A stretch of 64,000 nucleotides of DNA from Blepharisma japonicum (Eukaryota > Ciliophora > Heterotrichea > Heterotrichida > Blepharismidae), in assembly GCA_949751835.1 (NCBI GenBank), contig CATKHK010000003.1:620001-684000 (forward strand), written 5' to 3'. The notes beneath the pieces are model-generated. The model saw nothing but the letters and a program-made list of their open reading frames with translations. It made no database searches and was not told the origin of the DNA. Each line of letters starts with the position of its first letter. The first letter of the stretch is position 1. Positions 12,077 to 22,105 of the stretch are shown here, in pieces. A program made the position numbers and the translations under genes.

Positions 12077-13501
12077 TTATTCGATATCTTTAAGTTCTTT
12101 ATCATGTCTGTGCTTGCGAGGAGACTCTAATCCTTCAGTTATCAACTCGCGAGTCATAGTTGGAAGATAGCCGTTAGGGACTTGATGCTCGTCCATTTCC
12201 CAGAAAACTTGATCTTCAAACAAGTCATTAGGTCCGTTAAAGCATGGAAGCTTTAGAATAAGACCAGTAATTATGCCAGTAGTAATTGCTATCCCTAAAG
12301 TAATTCCTAAACTTGCAATTTGAAGTCCTCCTTGTTCTGAAGCAGTTCTGCCATCAAATCTATCCTCAACTCTATACCCTAATGTGTCTTCAGTTAAAGC
12401 ACCTATAAATATTGCTGAAAAAATGCCCCCAAAAATCCCTGGCATTCCATGGAGGTTATTAATTCCACATGTGTCATAAAGTCCAATTTTTCTCTGAAGT
12501 AAAGGAGAAAGTACTTCAAACCCAACACAAGACATAAATCCTGCCCAATATCCTACAAACAAAGCTGCAAAAGGATATACAATTTGATCTGCGCTAGTCC
12601 CTACGCAGACTCCTCCAGCTAAAGTTGCATTTAAGACATCTTCCATGCTTAATTTTCCTTTCTTGAATAAAGAAGAAGTAATAAATACTGCAGTTGTAGA
12701 TCCAGTCAATGCTAAAAGAGTATTTATAACAGATCGGATTCTATCTTCAGGGTTTAAAGCTGGGAAACAATTGAAGCTAGGCCAATACATCCATAAAAAC
12801 AGAGTCCCAATCATTGCAAATAAATTTGAGTTATAATTTGAGCTATTTTTTGGATGTCCTTTAGTTTGTTTTGGCGAAATCATCATTGTCACTGACAAGC
12901 CAAAGTAAGCTCCAAATGTATGGATTGTTATACTCCCACCAATGTCTTGTAGGTGGATTTTATCAAAGCAAATAGCTTCATTTAATGCGTAAAAGCATGC
13001 TTCGATAAATGCCATAACCAGAAGCTGAAACAAATTTAGCTTGCCCAAAACTCCTCCTAAGCTGATTAATATGGCTGCACAGCAATATAAAGCGGTCACC
13101 ATCGTTGTGATATCTACTTGAATTTTAAAGTCCCAGTTATCGCCGCTTACACATCTGATCCAAAACCCATTGTAAAGGATATACATTTGGAAGACTACGA
13201 CAGTTAGGATAAAGTTAAAGCCAACAGCTGACCAGCTGTGAGTCCTAAGAAAAGTCATTAGAAATCCAAAGCCAATAAACATCATAACTGACACATCTTG
13301 CATTACTGGATAACCTGTAACAAAAGCAGTCTGTGGCTCTTCATTCCAAGGGAGGCTAGGATCGACTGGGTCGTAACGAAATTCGACAAAGATGCCATAT
13401 AGAATTACAATGGTCACTTCTAGAAAGATAAAGAATATCTGGAAGAGATAGGAATTTTTCTTTGTTTCAGAGTTTTGGTCCTCTGGACGATCAATTTCCA
13501 T
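12077..13501 (-). CDS. Rh-type ammonium transporter
   Basis: 474 residues, the size of Rh glycoproteins (about 410-480), with 11-12 hydrophobic segments. Rh proteins are trimeric channels for NH3/NH4+ and possibly CO2 at the plasma membrane. The signature YPVMQDVSVMMFIGFGFLMTF after the first loop is typical of Rh rather than Amt, as is GLYDTCGINNLHGMPGIFGG in the later half with its two conserved His-containing segments. Both tails are polar; the C-terminal tail is cytosolic and charged (KHRHDKELKDIE). No intron. It converges with the flippase gene (65 bp between stops) and diverges from the glucose-6-phosphate isomerase gene. Confidence 0.93.
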   Translation of the reverse strand: MEIDRPEDQNSETKKNSYLFQIFFIFLEVTIVILYGIFVEFRYDPVDPSLPWNEEPQTAFVTGYPVMQDVSVMMFIGFGFLMTFLRTHSWSAVGFNFILTVVVFQMYILYNGFWIRCVSGDNWDFKIQVDITTMVTALYCCAAILISLGGVLGKLNLFQLLVMAFIEACFYALNEAICFDKIHLQDIGGSITIHTFGAYFGLSVTMMISPKQTKGHPKNSSNYNSNLFAMIGTLFLWMYWPSFNCFPALNPEDRIRSVINTLLALTGSTTAVFITSSLFKKGKLSMEDVLNATLAGGVCVGTSADQIVYPFAALFVGYWAGFMSCVGFEVLSPLLQRKIGLYDTCGINNLHGMPGIFGGIFSAIFIGALTEDTLGYRVEDRFDGRTASEQGGLQIASLGITLGIAITTGIITGLILKLPCFNGPNDLFEDQVFWEMDEHQVPNGYLPTMTRELITEGLESPRKHRHDKELKDIE

Positions 13502-14027
13502 TTTATCGTTAAATTATTATGAAAGTTGATTGGGAGAATTTAATGGATCATGAGATTATTAAATAGACAACTAATATGAAATAAGACTCATGTATTACAT
13601 TAAAAGAGACATATAACAAAACATAAAAGTAAAATAAGATATATAATTTGAATAAAATTATTTTCTAACATAAGCATGAGAGTATTAGCTATAGAAAATA
13701 TGCAATTTTTGAATTTAAAAATTCAAGCTACAAGTTATAAAGATAAAGAATTTTTAATTTAAAAATAATATTATCAAATAAGTGATTCTGCAAGATTTTC
13801 AAAAATTTAGATTTTCTAGATTTAATTTTGACATATTTTCAGCCTAAATAAATAAGTTCGAATTTTATCTTAATCATTTTTATTTGTAAAAAATCAAATA
13901 CACGCCAATCTTCGATTTTTATAATATTGCAGTTTTCTAGCATTAAGAAAATCTATATCTTGTAATAAATTATTTACTCCATAATTTTCTATCAAAAATG
14001 TCTTTTAATAATCATTGATCCATAGAT
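13502..14027. other. Divergent intergenic region (Rh transporter / GPI)
   Basis: 526 bp, very AT-rich, between two divergent starts. No open frame, RNA gene or repeat is recognisable; it presumably carries both promoters. Confidence 0.5.
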
Positions 14028-15626
14028 ATGGAAATTCTGGCCAGACTTCAAAATCAAGCTAACCAAATTAAGCAAATTCACCTTAGAGATCTTCTCTCTC
14101 AACGTGAAAGAAATCAAGTCTGCACTGCAAATTTCGAAAATATCCTTTTCGATTATTCTCATAGCAAAGTATGTCAAACAACCCTTGATTTATTAGGCGA
14201 ATATGCCATATCTACTGGACTCTTCGATAAAATCAGAGCTATGTATGAAGGTCAGCATATCAATACAACAGAAAATAGAGCAGTCCTCCACGTCTTATTA
14301 AGAGCTCAAGAATCCCAGCATCCTCAATTCCCTGAAGTTCTCCAAATCAGAGAAAGAATCAAGGAGTTCGCTAACAAGGTAAGAAACGGAGAAATTCTAG
14401 GAGTAACCGGCAAGCCTTTGTTTAATATTCTCTGCATTGGGATTGGTGGAAGCTACCTAGGTCCAGAATTTGTAGCAGAAGCCTTAAAAACAGAGCCGAA
14501 CTGCATGAGGGAATCTATAGGTAGAAATCTCCGCTTCTTAGCCAATGTAGACCCCGTTGATTTCTTAAGAGCTACTCATGAGTTAGACCCAGAAGAAACC
14601 TTAGTGGTCATTATTTCTAAAACTTTTACAACTGCTGAAACAATGATGAATGCAAGAAAAGCTACAGCATGGCTTACATCTCATATAACTAGCCATCCTT
14701 CAGAAAAAGTAATTGAGCATCATGTCTGTGCAGTTTCTTCTAACCTCCAAAAAACTAAAGAATTTGGTATTCAAGATGAAAGAGTTTTTGGATTTTGGGA
14801 TTGGGTAGGCGGAAGATATTCAGTTACCTCTGCTGTTGGTCTAGTTCCTCTTTACCTTCATTATGGTGCTCAAATTGATCTTTTCTTACAAGGTGCTAAT
14901 TCAATTGACAGACTTTTCCTTGAAAAAGCAAACTTAAACCAATGGAAAGAAAATATTCCTCTGTTAATGGGACTTCTTGGCTGGTGGAACACACAATTTT
15001 TGGAATATGCGTCAAGAGCTGTTTTGCCTTATTCTCAAGCTTTAGTTAGATTTGCAGCTCATATTCAGCAGTTGGATATGGAAAGCAATGGAAAACAATG
15101 CAAAAAGGATGGAACTCCTGTAGAAGTATCTGGACCAATTGTATTTGGAGAGCCAGGGACTAATGGGCAGCACTCATTTTATCAGCTCATGCATCAAGGT
15201 AGAATTGTTCAATCAGAATTCATAGGATTTTGCCAATCACATAGCTCAGATAGCGAAGCTCATAATGAATTAATGTCAAATTTCTTTGCACAGCCTGATG
15301 CACTTGCTTTAGGCAAAACAACTGAAGAGTTAAGAAAGGAAAACTGCCCTGATGCCTTAATTCCTCATAAGATGTTTAAAGGCGATAGACCAAGCTTTAG
15401 CTTATTATTCCCTGCACTCACTGTAAGCGCATGTGGCCAGCTTTTAGCTCTTTATGAACACCGCGTCGCAGTTGAAGGGTTTTTGTGGGATCTTAACTCA
15501 TTTGACCAATTTGGAGTTGAGCTAGGAAAAACACTCGCAACGAAAGTTAAACAAGCCATTGCATCAGAAACCTTTGAAGGTCACCCAAGCGAAAATTTGC
15601 TTCTTCACTACATCAATCATAGATAA
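14028..15626 (+). CDS. GPI: Glucose-6-phosphate isomerase
   Basis: 532 residues, against ~550 in most species. It interconverts glucose 6-phosphate and fructose 6-phosphate in glycolysis and gluconeogenesis in the cytosol. The phosphate-binding GIGGSYLGPEFV, the SKTFTTAETM loop, the FWDWVGGRYSVTSAVG segment, the signature GEPGTNGQHSFYQL with the ring-opening His, and the C-terminal FDQFGVELGK with its catalytic Lys are all present. No intron and no TGA codon are needed. The start is the first ATG and lies where family members begin. It converges with the Kish gene with 190 bp between stops. Confidence 0.97.
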   Translation: MEILARLQNQANQIKQIHLRDLLSQRERNQVCTANFENILFDYSHSKVCQTTLDLLGEYAISTGLFDKIRAMYEGQHINTTENRAVLHVLLRAQESQHPQFPEVLQIRERIKEFANKVRNGEILGVTGKPLFNILCIGIGGSYLGPEFVAEALKTEPNCMRESIGRNLRFLANVDPVDFLRATHELDPEETLVVIISKTFTTAETMMNARKATAWLTSHITSHPSEKVIEHHVCAVSSNLQKTKEFGIQDERVFGFWDWVGGRYSVTSAVGLVPLYLHYGAQIDLFLQGANSIDRLFLEKANLNQWKENIPLLMGLLGWWNTQFLEYASRAVLPYSQALVRFAAHIQQLDMESNGKQCKKDGTPVEVSGPIVFGEPGTNGQHSFYQLMHQGRIVQSEFIGFCQSHSSDSEAHNELMSNFFAQPDALALGKTTEELRKENCPDALIPHKMFKGDRPSFSLLFPALTVSACGQLLALYEHRVAVEGFLWDLNSFDQFGVELGKTLATKVKQAIASETFEGHPSENLLLHYINHR

Positions 15627-15816
15627 TTAATTAATTAGTTAAGAAAATAAATAATCAAGGCTAATAATTAGTTGCAAGCTTGCATTAACTATAGACAGGA
15701 TAAAGTTTATAATAAGATTAGAAAATACTGCATATAGAGAAAAATATACTTTACTAATGAGAAATGTAAAAATATAAATAAGAAAGAAGAAAACTTCACA
15801 AAGTCTAATTTGTTAG

Positions 15817-16050
15817 TTATCGTAGAAATAGCGTTGAAAATGCACAAGCTATGCAGCCAAAAGCAACCCAAGGGCTTAACCGATCACCTACTACAGCAGC
15901 TCTTCTAAAGATCCCTCCAAATCCTTCCTTTTGTGAGTCTATCATTGATGGTCTGAATTGTCGTACGTAAGAGCATAAGCATATTGTCAAGAAAATCACA
16001 ATCATCAAACTTTGGAAGTTGAATAGTGCAGACTAAATAAGAAATACCAT
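15817..16050 (-). CDS. Kish / TMEM167 small secretory-pathway membrane protein
   Basis: 72 residues, exactly the family length. The coding part of exon 1 is only the ATG (16048-16050). A 15-nt intron follows, then exon 2 (15817-16032). The spliced N-terminus MSALFNFQSL matches animal Kish-A (MSAIFNFQSL), and the remainder keeps the Kish pattern: a membrane segment, then RPSMIDSQKEGFGGIF, then DRLSPWVAFGCI in the second membrane segment. Kish proteins sit in the Golgi and are needed for constitutive secretion. The identification rests on length, both membrane segments and matching residues throughout. Without the intron the protein would lack its first nine residues. Confidence 0.93.
16033..16047 (-). 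other. 15-nt intron directly after the start codon of the Kish gene
   Basis: On the minus strand GTATTTCTTATTTAG, a phase-0 intron lying immediately behind ATG. Splicing yields MSALFNFQSL, which fits the family start. Confidence 0.9.
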
Positions 16051-16242
16051 TTTGATATAAAATTATAATGGAGTACATGTGGACTTATGAAAAATCTGGA
16101 AAATCCCTTTGTGAAATCCAATATTCCTTATTCTTTCTAAAAGAAAAAAGTAGAGTAAATGATTTGACTTATTTTGAGCATCAAAATAAATATATGAACA
16201 GAATAAGATATATTGTTTTATATTGATATAAAAGTTAAATTA

Positions 16243-17037
16243 TTACCATTTGGCTTTTGGCATAAATTTCTGAAAGATTATGTAAAACAAAACACTGGCT
16301 AAAAATAGAGTTATGGGATAAGTTTTTATCAAATAAACTCCATCAAAAGTTTCTCAATTGTAAATTTTTTTCTCTTTTCCCAGTTGATTTTGAATAAATT
16401 TTTCATCAATTTCTTGCTTATGCTGAAATAGTTTCTTGTAATGTTTTATTCTTTTTTCTTGCTCATAATAATTGGTATTCTCTAAGTTGCCTTTAAATAG
16501 TATTATTCCAGAGACTTTAGGATTCGATTTGGTTTTTATAAAATTTACTATTATTTTTTCATTTTCAATAGCATTAACCAAAGGATTATTGTTTCAGATA
16601 ACAGAATCTTCTGTGACAGCAAGAGGAATAAAAGCATCATAAGCAGCCGAGTCTTTGACATTTTCATAAATTTCAAGGGAATTAATCACAATATTTTCGC
16701 CGATTCCAATACTGAATGTTTTATTAGCAGTAGAAGCTAAGAATTCTGCAAACTTAAGAATTAATACATAACTCCCTGGTGCTGGAAGAGGGATATTATA
16801 GCTGAAATTATCTGATGAGTGTCTTTCAGTTTTATAAATTGTAGGATCTTTTGTGTATTTTATGATCTTATTTCTACCAGGGTGTATAGAAAGTCCTCCT
16901 TTATAGCCTTGGTCTTTATTTCAGAATACACCTGAACTGTCTATATATTCTTCGCCACCACAATTTATAGCATATATAGGTTGTCCAAATGAGCAAATTA
17001 ATGACATACTGATAATGATAAGAAATTTCTTATCCAT
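16243..17037 (-). CDS. MLEC: Malectin-domain ER membrane protein
   Basis: 264 residues with three TGA-Trp codons (in VFWNKD, VIWNNN and YNWETF). Malectin is an ER type I membrane lectin that binds Glc2-high-mannose N-glycans and acts with the oligosaccharyltransferase in glycoprotein quality control. The layout matches: signal peptide (MDKKFLIIISMSLICSFGQ), malectin domain about 22-185 beginning YAINCGGEEYIDSSG, the core YKTERHSSDNFSYNIPLP and GSYVLILKFAEF, a charged linker, and one C-terminal membrane helix (about 235-255) with a short basic tail. Animal malectin shares the blocks TERYNEETFGY and YVLVLKFAEV. The stop is a TAATAA pair. Confidence 0.92.
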
Positions 17038-17353
17038 GTTTATCATTTCTTCTATTAATTGACTAAATAATTCTTGATATTTTATTATAAAATAAAGAAA
17101 ATTAAGATTTTTAATAATATTTTCTTTATGGATTTATTTATTTCTCTTTACCTTGGATTAAATTGCAAAGCATATTGTATTAATAATACATAAAACGAAT
17201 TAATTTTTATAAGATTTATAATGAGTCTCATATTGAGTTAGATAAGCATAAGGAATTGTTTTATTAGTATTATATGCATGCTGGCCAATTAATTATTTTA
17301 AAAGTTTATCAAAAACGTAAAATTTTAAAGCTAAATTTTCAATTTCTAGTTAT
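17038..17353. other. Intergenic region between malectin and a secreted protein gene
   Basis: 316 bp of AT-rich sequence between two minus-strand genes. It should hold the malectin promoter; nothing else is recognised. Confidence 0.45.
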
Positions 17354-17986
17354 TTAAATGCTCCATGCGAACAAATAGGTTATCAACTTTCCAACATCTT
17401 GCCCTTGCTTTGTTACGTTTCCAGATTCAAGATTTACAAAATAATCTTCAAGCGCTGCATTAACATTTGTAAAATTAACTCCATAATGAACTAACAGCTG
17501 AGCAAAACCTTTTTCAGTGCCTAAACTCAAAATGGTATTAGTAAGCGTTTGAATTGCACAAGTATCATAGCTTGCAGTAAATTTATTCACAAAGTCGCTA
17601 AAGTTGTAAAGACTGTCAAATATTTCTGTTGGTAAAATGCTGAAACTTCCTATAAAGGTGCTATATGCTGTTGTAGTGCTTGATATTGATGTCACACAAG
17701 TTGAAGGAGTTGAAGGATTCTTTTGAAGGCCTGTAATCACTCCAGACATAAAAACACTGTAATATCCTGTAAGTGGCTGTCCTTGCTGATCTTTAGGAAT
17801 GGTGAAGAAATTACTTTTTGTTAAAAATGCTGTGAGAGATGATAGAAAAGAAAGTTTACATTCCAAGGAAGATGGGTCTTCACAGACATTTTCAGCTGGC
17901 TTTGGGCTGAAAAATTTGCTTTGGAAGTCAGATGAGGCTGAAATGAAGCAGATGAGGAGAAAGAAACAAAGAGGTTTTGATATCAT
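17354..17986 (-). CDS. Secreted or lumenal protein of unknown family
   Basis: 210 residues with a clear signal peptide (MISKPLCFFLLICFISASS) and no later membrane segment. The mature part is rich in Ser, Thr and Phe and carries four cysteines (in VCEDPSSLECK, STCVTS and YDTCAIQ) that could form two disulphides. Possible N-glycosylation sites are NFS, NFT and NVT. The pattern suggests a small helical extracellular or vacuolar protein. I do not recognise a family, and no intron or TGA codon is needed. Confidence 0.7.
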   Translation of the reverse strand: MISKPLCFFLLICFISASSDFQSKFFSPKPAENVCEDPSSLECKLSFLSSLTAFLTKSNFFTIPKDQQGQPLTGYYSVFMSGVITGLQKNPSTPSTCVTSISSTTTAYSTFIGSFSILPTEIFDSLYNFSDFVNKFTASYDTCAIQTLTNTILSLGTEKGFAQLLVHYGVNFTNVNAALEDYFVNLESGNVTKQGQDVGKLITYLFAWSI

Positions 17987-18209
17987 CTTTTATTTATAAG
18001 AAGAAATATAAGAATTTAAATGGATAAATAAGAAATTTTACACATGCATTATTTAAGGTGAAAGGTTTATTTTTGGTCTTAGCAAACAAGTAAATGGGGT
18101 TAAAAAAATAAGCAAGTATAATAAATTTATGATTTAAAATTCTCAAAATCAATAAGGTGAATTTATATTTCAATTCATTTTAGCCTCGACATCCAATAGT
18201 TTATTTAAT

Positions 18210-19691
18210 ATGGAGTTTTCTGAGACTTTTGAGCTTTTGCAAATGCTCAAAGGCCCCAAATCGCACAGTCGCCCAAATATCCAAACCTGCAGAAGCGATC
18301 GTTTCTCTGACTGCACTGAAAAAATGATCCACTACTCACAATTAGAAACAGAAATCTTAGGACAGTCCCCTTTAAACTGCTTTGCTACCAGCTCTCAAAG
18401 TACTCAAGGCGATACTTACTCAGACGGCAATTTTAATGAGCCTGAATCTCCAATTACAAATTTTACAGAATCCAAGGAAGAAAGTAACCATTATCAAAAC
18501 CATGAAGAAATTGTAAAAACTTTCGAAATGGTAGGAAAAAGCAATATTGCTTTAAATTATGAATGCAATGAGCTTGTCATGCTAAAGGTTTATTTATTTT
18601 CGCTTTATGATTATATTGAAATTTCTCTTCCGAGGACAAACACAATTGAGCAGCTTATTGGCAAAATTTTAGCGGCTTATAAGCAGGATATAACGAGAGA
18701 AATTCCATTGCCAAGTGGATCGATTCCTGAAGCGTATGGGATATGGGTTATAAGTGGGGAAAATGTTTCAAACGAAATATCACTTATGCTGGATAGATCT
18801 TCAAAGGTTTCTGACTGCTCGAACTCTAATTTGATTTTTTGCAATATTCCAGGGTTCAAAAGTAAACTAAGGCGCTCTACTATTTTACTTTCAACTAAAA
18901 ATATTTCTGGAGTTTCTCTAAAAATAAATTACGAAGGATTTTGTGTTCCAGTTTATGTGAGCCCAAATGTCACTCTTAAAAACATCCTTCAAACTCTAGA
19001 AAGAAAATTCCCAGAAAGAGGCTATCACAACCCAGATGAGTACGAGTTCAAAATTAGCATTCCAATAGAATTTTCTATCAGAAAAGAAGAATGTATTGTT
19101 GACATGAATTTTACTGTCAGCACTTTAAGGACCAATGAACTGTGGCTTTGCAAAAAAAATTATAAAGACTCACCAATAATGCGCGAACCAGCAAAGAAGA
19201 TCCATAATGAACCAGCTAAAGAGCATGAAGAAGACCATGAACATTTCAAGCCTTCTATGTTTAATATGTCAAAATCTCAAGCCTGTGCTTACAAAGAATA
19301 CATAGTAATCAAAGTAAACAAGTGGGGCAGAAAACAAAAACGAATTCTAGGGATTGATCAATTAAGATTATATAACATGACAGAATCTCAGGCTAAACAA
19401 GCAATAAAGCAGCATGCACTGACATCATCAGCAAAAAATGTGCTTTTTATGAAATTCCAAGGGTTATATAAATCAGTTACTCATCACCCGGAAATCCCAA
19501 TAAGTAGTATCCAACGAATTGATCAAGACCATTCAAATTTAGCCTGTTTTCATATTGAGTACATAGAAGATAACGAACAGAAGCGCAAATTATACGAAAC
19601 TGAGTCGTCTGCAGTAGCTTCTGAAATAATTGCAAAAATTTTAAAAATAATGTCAATGAATGCTGCAGATAATCAATGGCATGGCGATTAG
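18210..19691 (+). CDS. SIN1/MAPKAP1-like subunit of TOR complex 2
   Basis: 493 residues. SIN1 (Avo1, RIP3) is a core TORC2 subunit that recruits AGC-kinase substrates and targets the complex to membranes. The C-terminal ~130 residues (about 360-485) fit the SIN1-type PH domain: EYIVIKVNKWGRKQKRILGI at the start, ISSIQRIDQD in the middle and KRKLYETESSAVASEIIAKI in the final helix. Human SIN1 has the same order (ERVLAIDGDYI, RYDFEAESPKLAAEIV). Residues about 225-320 (VSLKINYEGFCVPVYVSPN) look like the Ras-binding, ubiquitin-like domain, and about 110-220 may be the CRIM region. The N-terminus is disordered. The assignment is by domain order and the PH pattern, without alignment. Confidence 0.72.
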   Translation: MEFSETFELLQMLKGPKSHSRPNIQTCRSDRFSDCTEKMIHYSQLETEILGQSPLNCFATSSQSTQGDTYSDGNFNEPESPITNFTESKEESNHYQNHEEIVKTFEMVGKSNIALNYECNELVMLKVYLFSLYDYIEISLPRTNTIEQLIGKILAAYKQDITREIPLPSGSIPEAYGIWVISGENVSNEISLMLDRSSKVSDCSNSNLIFCNIPGFKSKLRRSTILLSTKNISGVSLKINYEGFCVPVYVSPNVTLKNILQTLERKFPERGYHNPDEYEFKISIPIEFSIRKEECIVDMNFTVSTLRTNELWLCKKNYKDSPIMREPAKKIHNEPAKEHEEDHEHFKPSMFNMSKSQACAYKEYIVIKVNKWGRKQKRILGIDQLRLYNMTESQAKQAIKQHALTSSAKNVLFMKFQGLYKSVTHHPEIPISSIQRIDQDHSNLACFHIEYIEDNEQKRKLYETESSAVASEIIAKILKIMSMNAADNQWHGD

Positions 19692-19732
19692 GAAAGCAAT
19701 TCATATTTTAAAATAAAAATAATATTAATCTC

Positions 19733-19969
19733 ATGGAAAAGATTGAAGGTGTAATAAGAGGCACTTTTCAAGGTGGAGGCTACATACAACAATCTGATGG
19801 AACACTTTATATCTATTACGAAAGCAGTTTAAAAGATTTAAATAAAGAAATTTTGCAAAGAAATACAAGAGTTATTGCACTACTGTCAGGGAATACAATA
19901 ATGCAAATAAAGCTGAAGGAAGATAATATGGACTGGTCAGAAGCAACACTTATGCATATGATAATCTAA
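19733..19969 (+). CDS. Small hypothetical protein
   Basis: 78 residues starting 41 bp after the SIN1-like gene on the same strand. The N-terminal ~60 residues alternate like a small beta-rich fold (IEGVIRGTFQGGGYIQQSDG, TLYIYYESS, TRVIALLSGNTIMQIKL). Its last 20 bp overlap the end of the convergent gene at 19950-20711, so one of the two 3' ends is unusually placed for this compact genome. I do not recognise a family. The regular pattern favours a real gene. Confidence 0.5.
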   Translation: MEKIEGVIRGTFQGGGYIQQSDGTLYIYYESSLKDLNKEILQRNTRVIALLSGNTIMQIKLKEDNMDWSEATLMHMII

Positions 19970-20711
19970 GCTTATTTTTTAATAAAGGTGATTTCTTTGA
20001 AAAAGCGTTGCTATGAAAATAGGATTCAATACCTGATAAATGTGATTTAGGTGACGAATTGACAGACTGGCTAAAATTAAGCAATTTTTTAGCTAAATTT
20101 TTTCGTTGCTGTACAAAATTATGATTTTCATTCACAATTTTTGTTTTAATTTTTATTTGAAAATTTGCATGAGTCTTATATTGAAATAAAAATTCAGGTT
20201 TTGAGTCTGTGAAAGTCATCCCCATTCTTGCATCAAATGATGGGTTTTTTCTTAATTTTGGCATCGATTTATTCTCCACCAACCTTTGTGCAACAAGTTC
20301 TAGCTGGTTGAAACTTTTATTTTTTGCCCTTCTTAACTCAGGGAGCTCTTTTCCTCTTTTGAAATCATTTGAGTTATTAGCAACCGGTATTGGGCTAGGC
20401 GTTTTATTTAATTTTGGGGTAGTAGCATTGCTACTAAGGTTACTTTGGTTTGGTTTACTGATTTTTTCAATATATTTTTCTGTTTTTCTTAAAAATTCCA
20501 AAGTATCCTTTGATTTTGTACTAGAAGTCACATGGTGAAAATATTTCTCACCTTTAATCTCTTTTCATTTGTCGGGAATTGATGACTCTCACATATAGGT
20601 CATATGGCGTTTTTGACCAGATCTTCGTTTCATAAGTTCAGATTGAGCAGCATCAGACTCATTATTATAATTTTGAATTTGATTTGATGACTGAAATGAC
20701 TTATTTGCCAT
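19950..20711 (-). CDS. Unknown basic, disordered protein
   Basis: 253 residues starting at the ATG at 20709-20711, with two TGA-Trp codons near residues 41 and 49 (YMWESS, DKWKEI). The protein is strongly basic and rich in Ser, Asn and Lys. A short helical stretch (DTLEFLRKTEKYIEKISKP) is followed by a low-complexity linker and a motif-like segment (SMPKLRKNPSFDARMGMTF). No membrane segment or known domain is seen. The composition fits cytoskeleton-associated ciliate proteins, but that is only an inference. Confidence 0.65.
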
Positions 20712-22105
20712 TATTTTAACCCAGCAGTTAATTTATTACAAATATATTATTTTACTTTTATTTCTTTTTAATTTTTATATTAGTTTCATAATGTATTGCT
20801 ATACTAAGAGCCTGAAAACACTATCTTTCACAAGTGCTTAAAATAAATTACAAGCTAAAATAAATTTGGCAAATCTTAAACCCTGATCTCATTTAAGGAT
20901 AAGCCAGAATTCATAGGTGTAAAAGATTTATCTTCCTGCTATATAAAATTGAATACTTGAGATTTTCTTTTTTAATCCATTTTATATATTTTATCAAAAA
21001 GAATTTTATTATAAAAATTGAAATCATTAATATCTCAAAATAATTAGCATCAAGATTTTTTTATAATATTCTAAAAATATTCAAAAACCAAAAGATGATG
21101 TTCATAATAAGGCAATACTAAATCGAGGCATGATTGGCAGCATTGAAGCTTGTTTATCACTACCATCTCAAATTTATTAGCTTTACCCTCAAATATTAGA
21201 AAGGTAAAGAAGCAGTTATATTCATGATATTAGACGATATGCAGAGAAATCTCTTGCTTACTTTCCCTCCAATCCCAGAAATGTATAGATTTAGATCTAA
21301 TTACTAAAGCTGTACTTATAGTAACTTCGATAAAAATTAAAAGTAAAAATTACTCATAAAAAATCAGAACAACATCTAAATATGATGATTATTTTTAAGC
21401 TATTCCCACCATTTATAGGTCTGAAAAAGTTCATTACATATAAAGAAGAGTAATTTCAATTTTAATTTGGGAAAGCTCAAATCAATCCTTATATTTTTCT
21501 TGCAAGTTCTATTTACTTACGATATTTCAATAAATTAATAGTTCAATCACTTTATTGAAATGCGATATATACTAATATACATTTTAGCTGCAAAATTTGC
21601 TTGCAAGGTTACAATTTAATTATAAATGCTAGATTTTTAGTCTAGTATTTTATAATTATCTGCAAAAAATGATCAAAAATATTTTAATCATTGACGCATA
21701 ATTTTATTTAACTCTTTGTCAAAATTACAAGGATTCATAGAGAAAAATAATTGCTCTTAAATCATATGCCAAGAATCTGCAATAAAAATAAGAAGTTTCC
21801 GTGCTTATGAATTCTGCAGGATTATAAAAAATTTTTCATTTTTGAAACTCATATTTAATTCAAATTAATTCTTTAAGTCCTAATATATATATGTAAATAA
21901 GTCTTTTTAGCTCTTTGAGCTAAAGTAAAATAAAATTAATTTGCAACTATTGGATTATTCACTATCTGATATAATTTTTTCAGATTTAATCATTCAAGAT
22001 TAAAATTTTAAAAGAACACCATATTAATTAAATATATGAAATTAAAAGGTTAATTTTATCAGATTTTATTGGCATATTGGTCATTTGTGCTTGCCTATAT
22101 AATAA
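20712..22105. other. Gene-poor interval of ~1.4 kb
   Basis: No frame of useful length is found on either strand, even with TGA read as Trp. About 21085-21300 (+) gives a short stretch of protein-like sequence interrupted by stops and may be a decayed gene. A perfect 7-bp inverted repeat (CTTTACC / GGTAAAG) lies at about 21181-21210. Otherwise only AT-rich sequence is seen. The right end must hold the kinase promoter. Confidence 0.5.

Noticed and set aside
20712-22105. Continuous translation with UAR read as Gln across the whole gap
   Set aside because: With all three stop codons treated as sense, any frame is open, so openness is no evidence. Only the short stretch at 21085-21300 looks protein-like.
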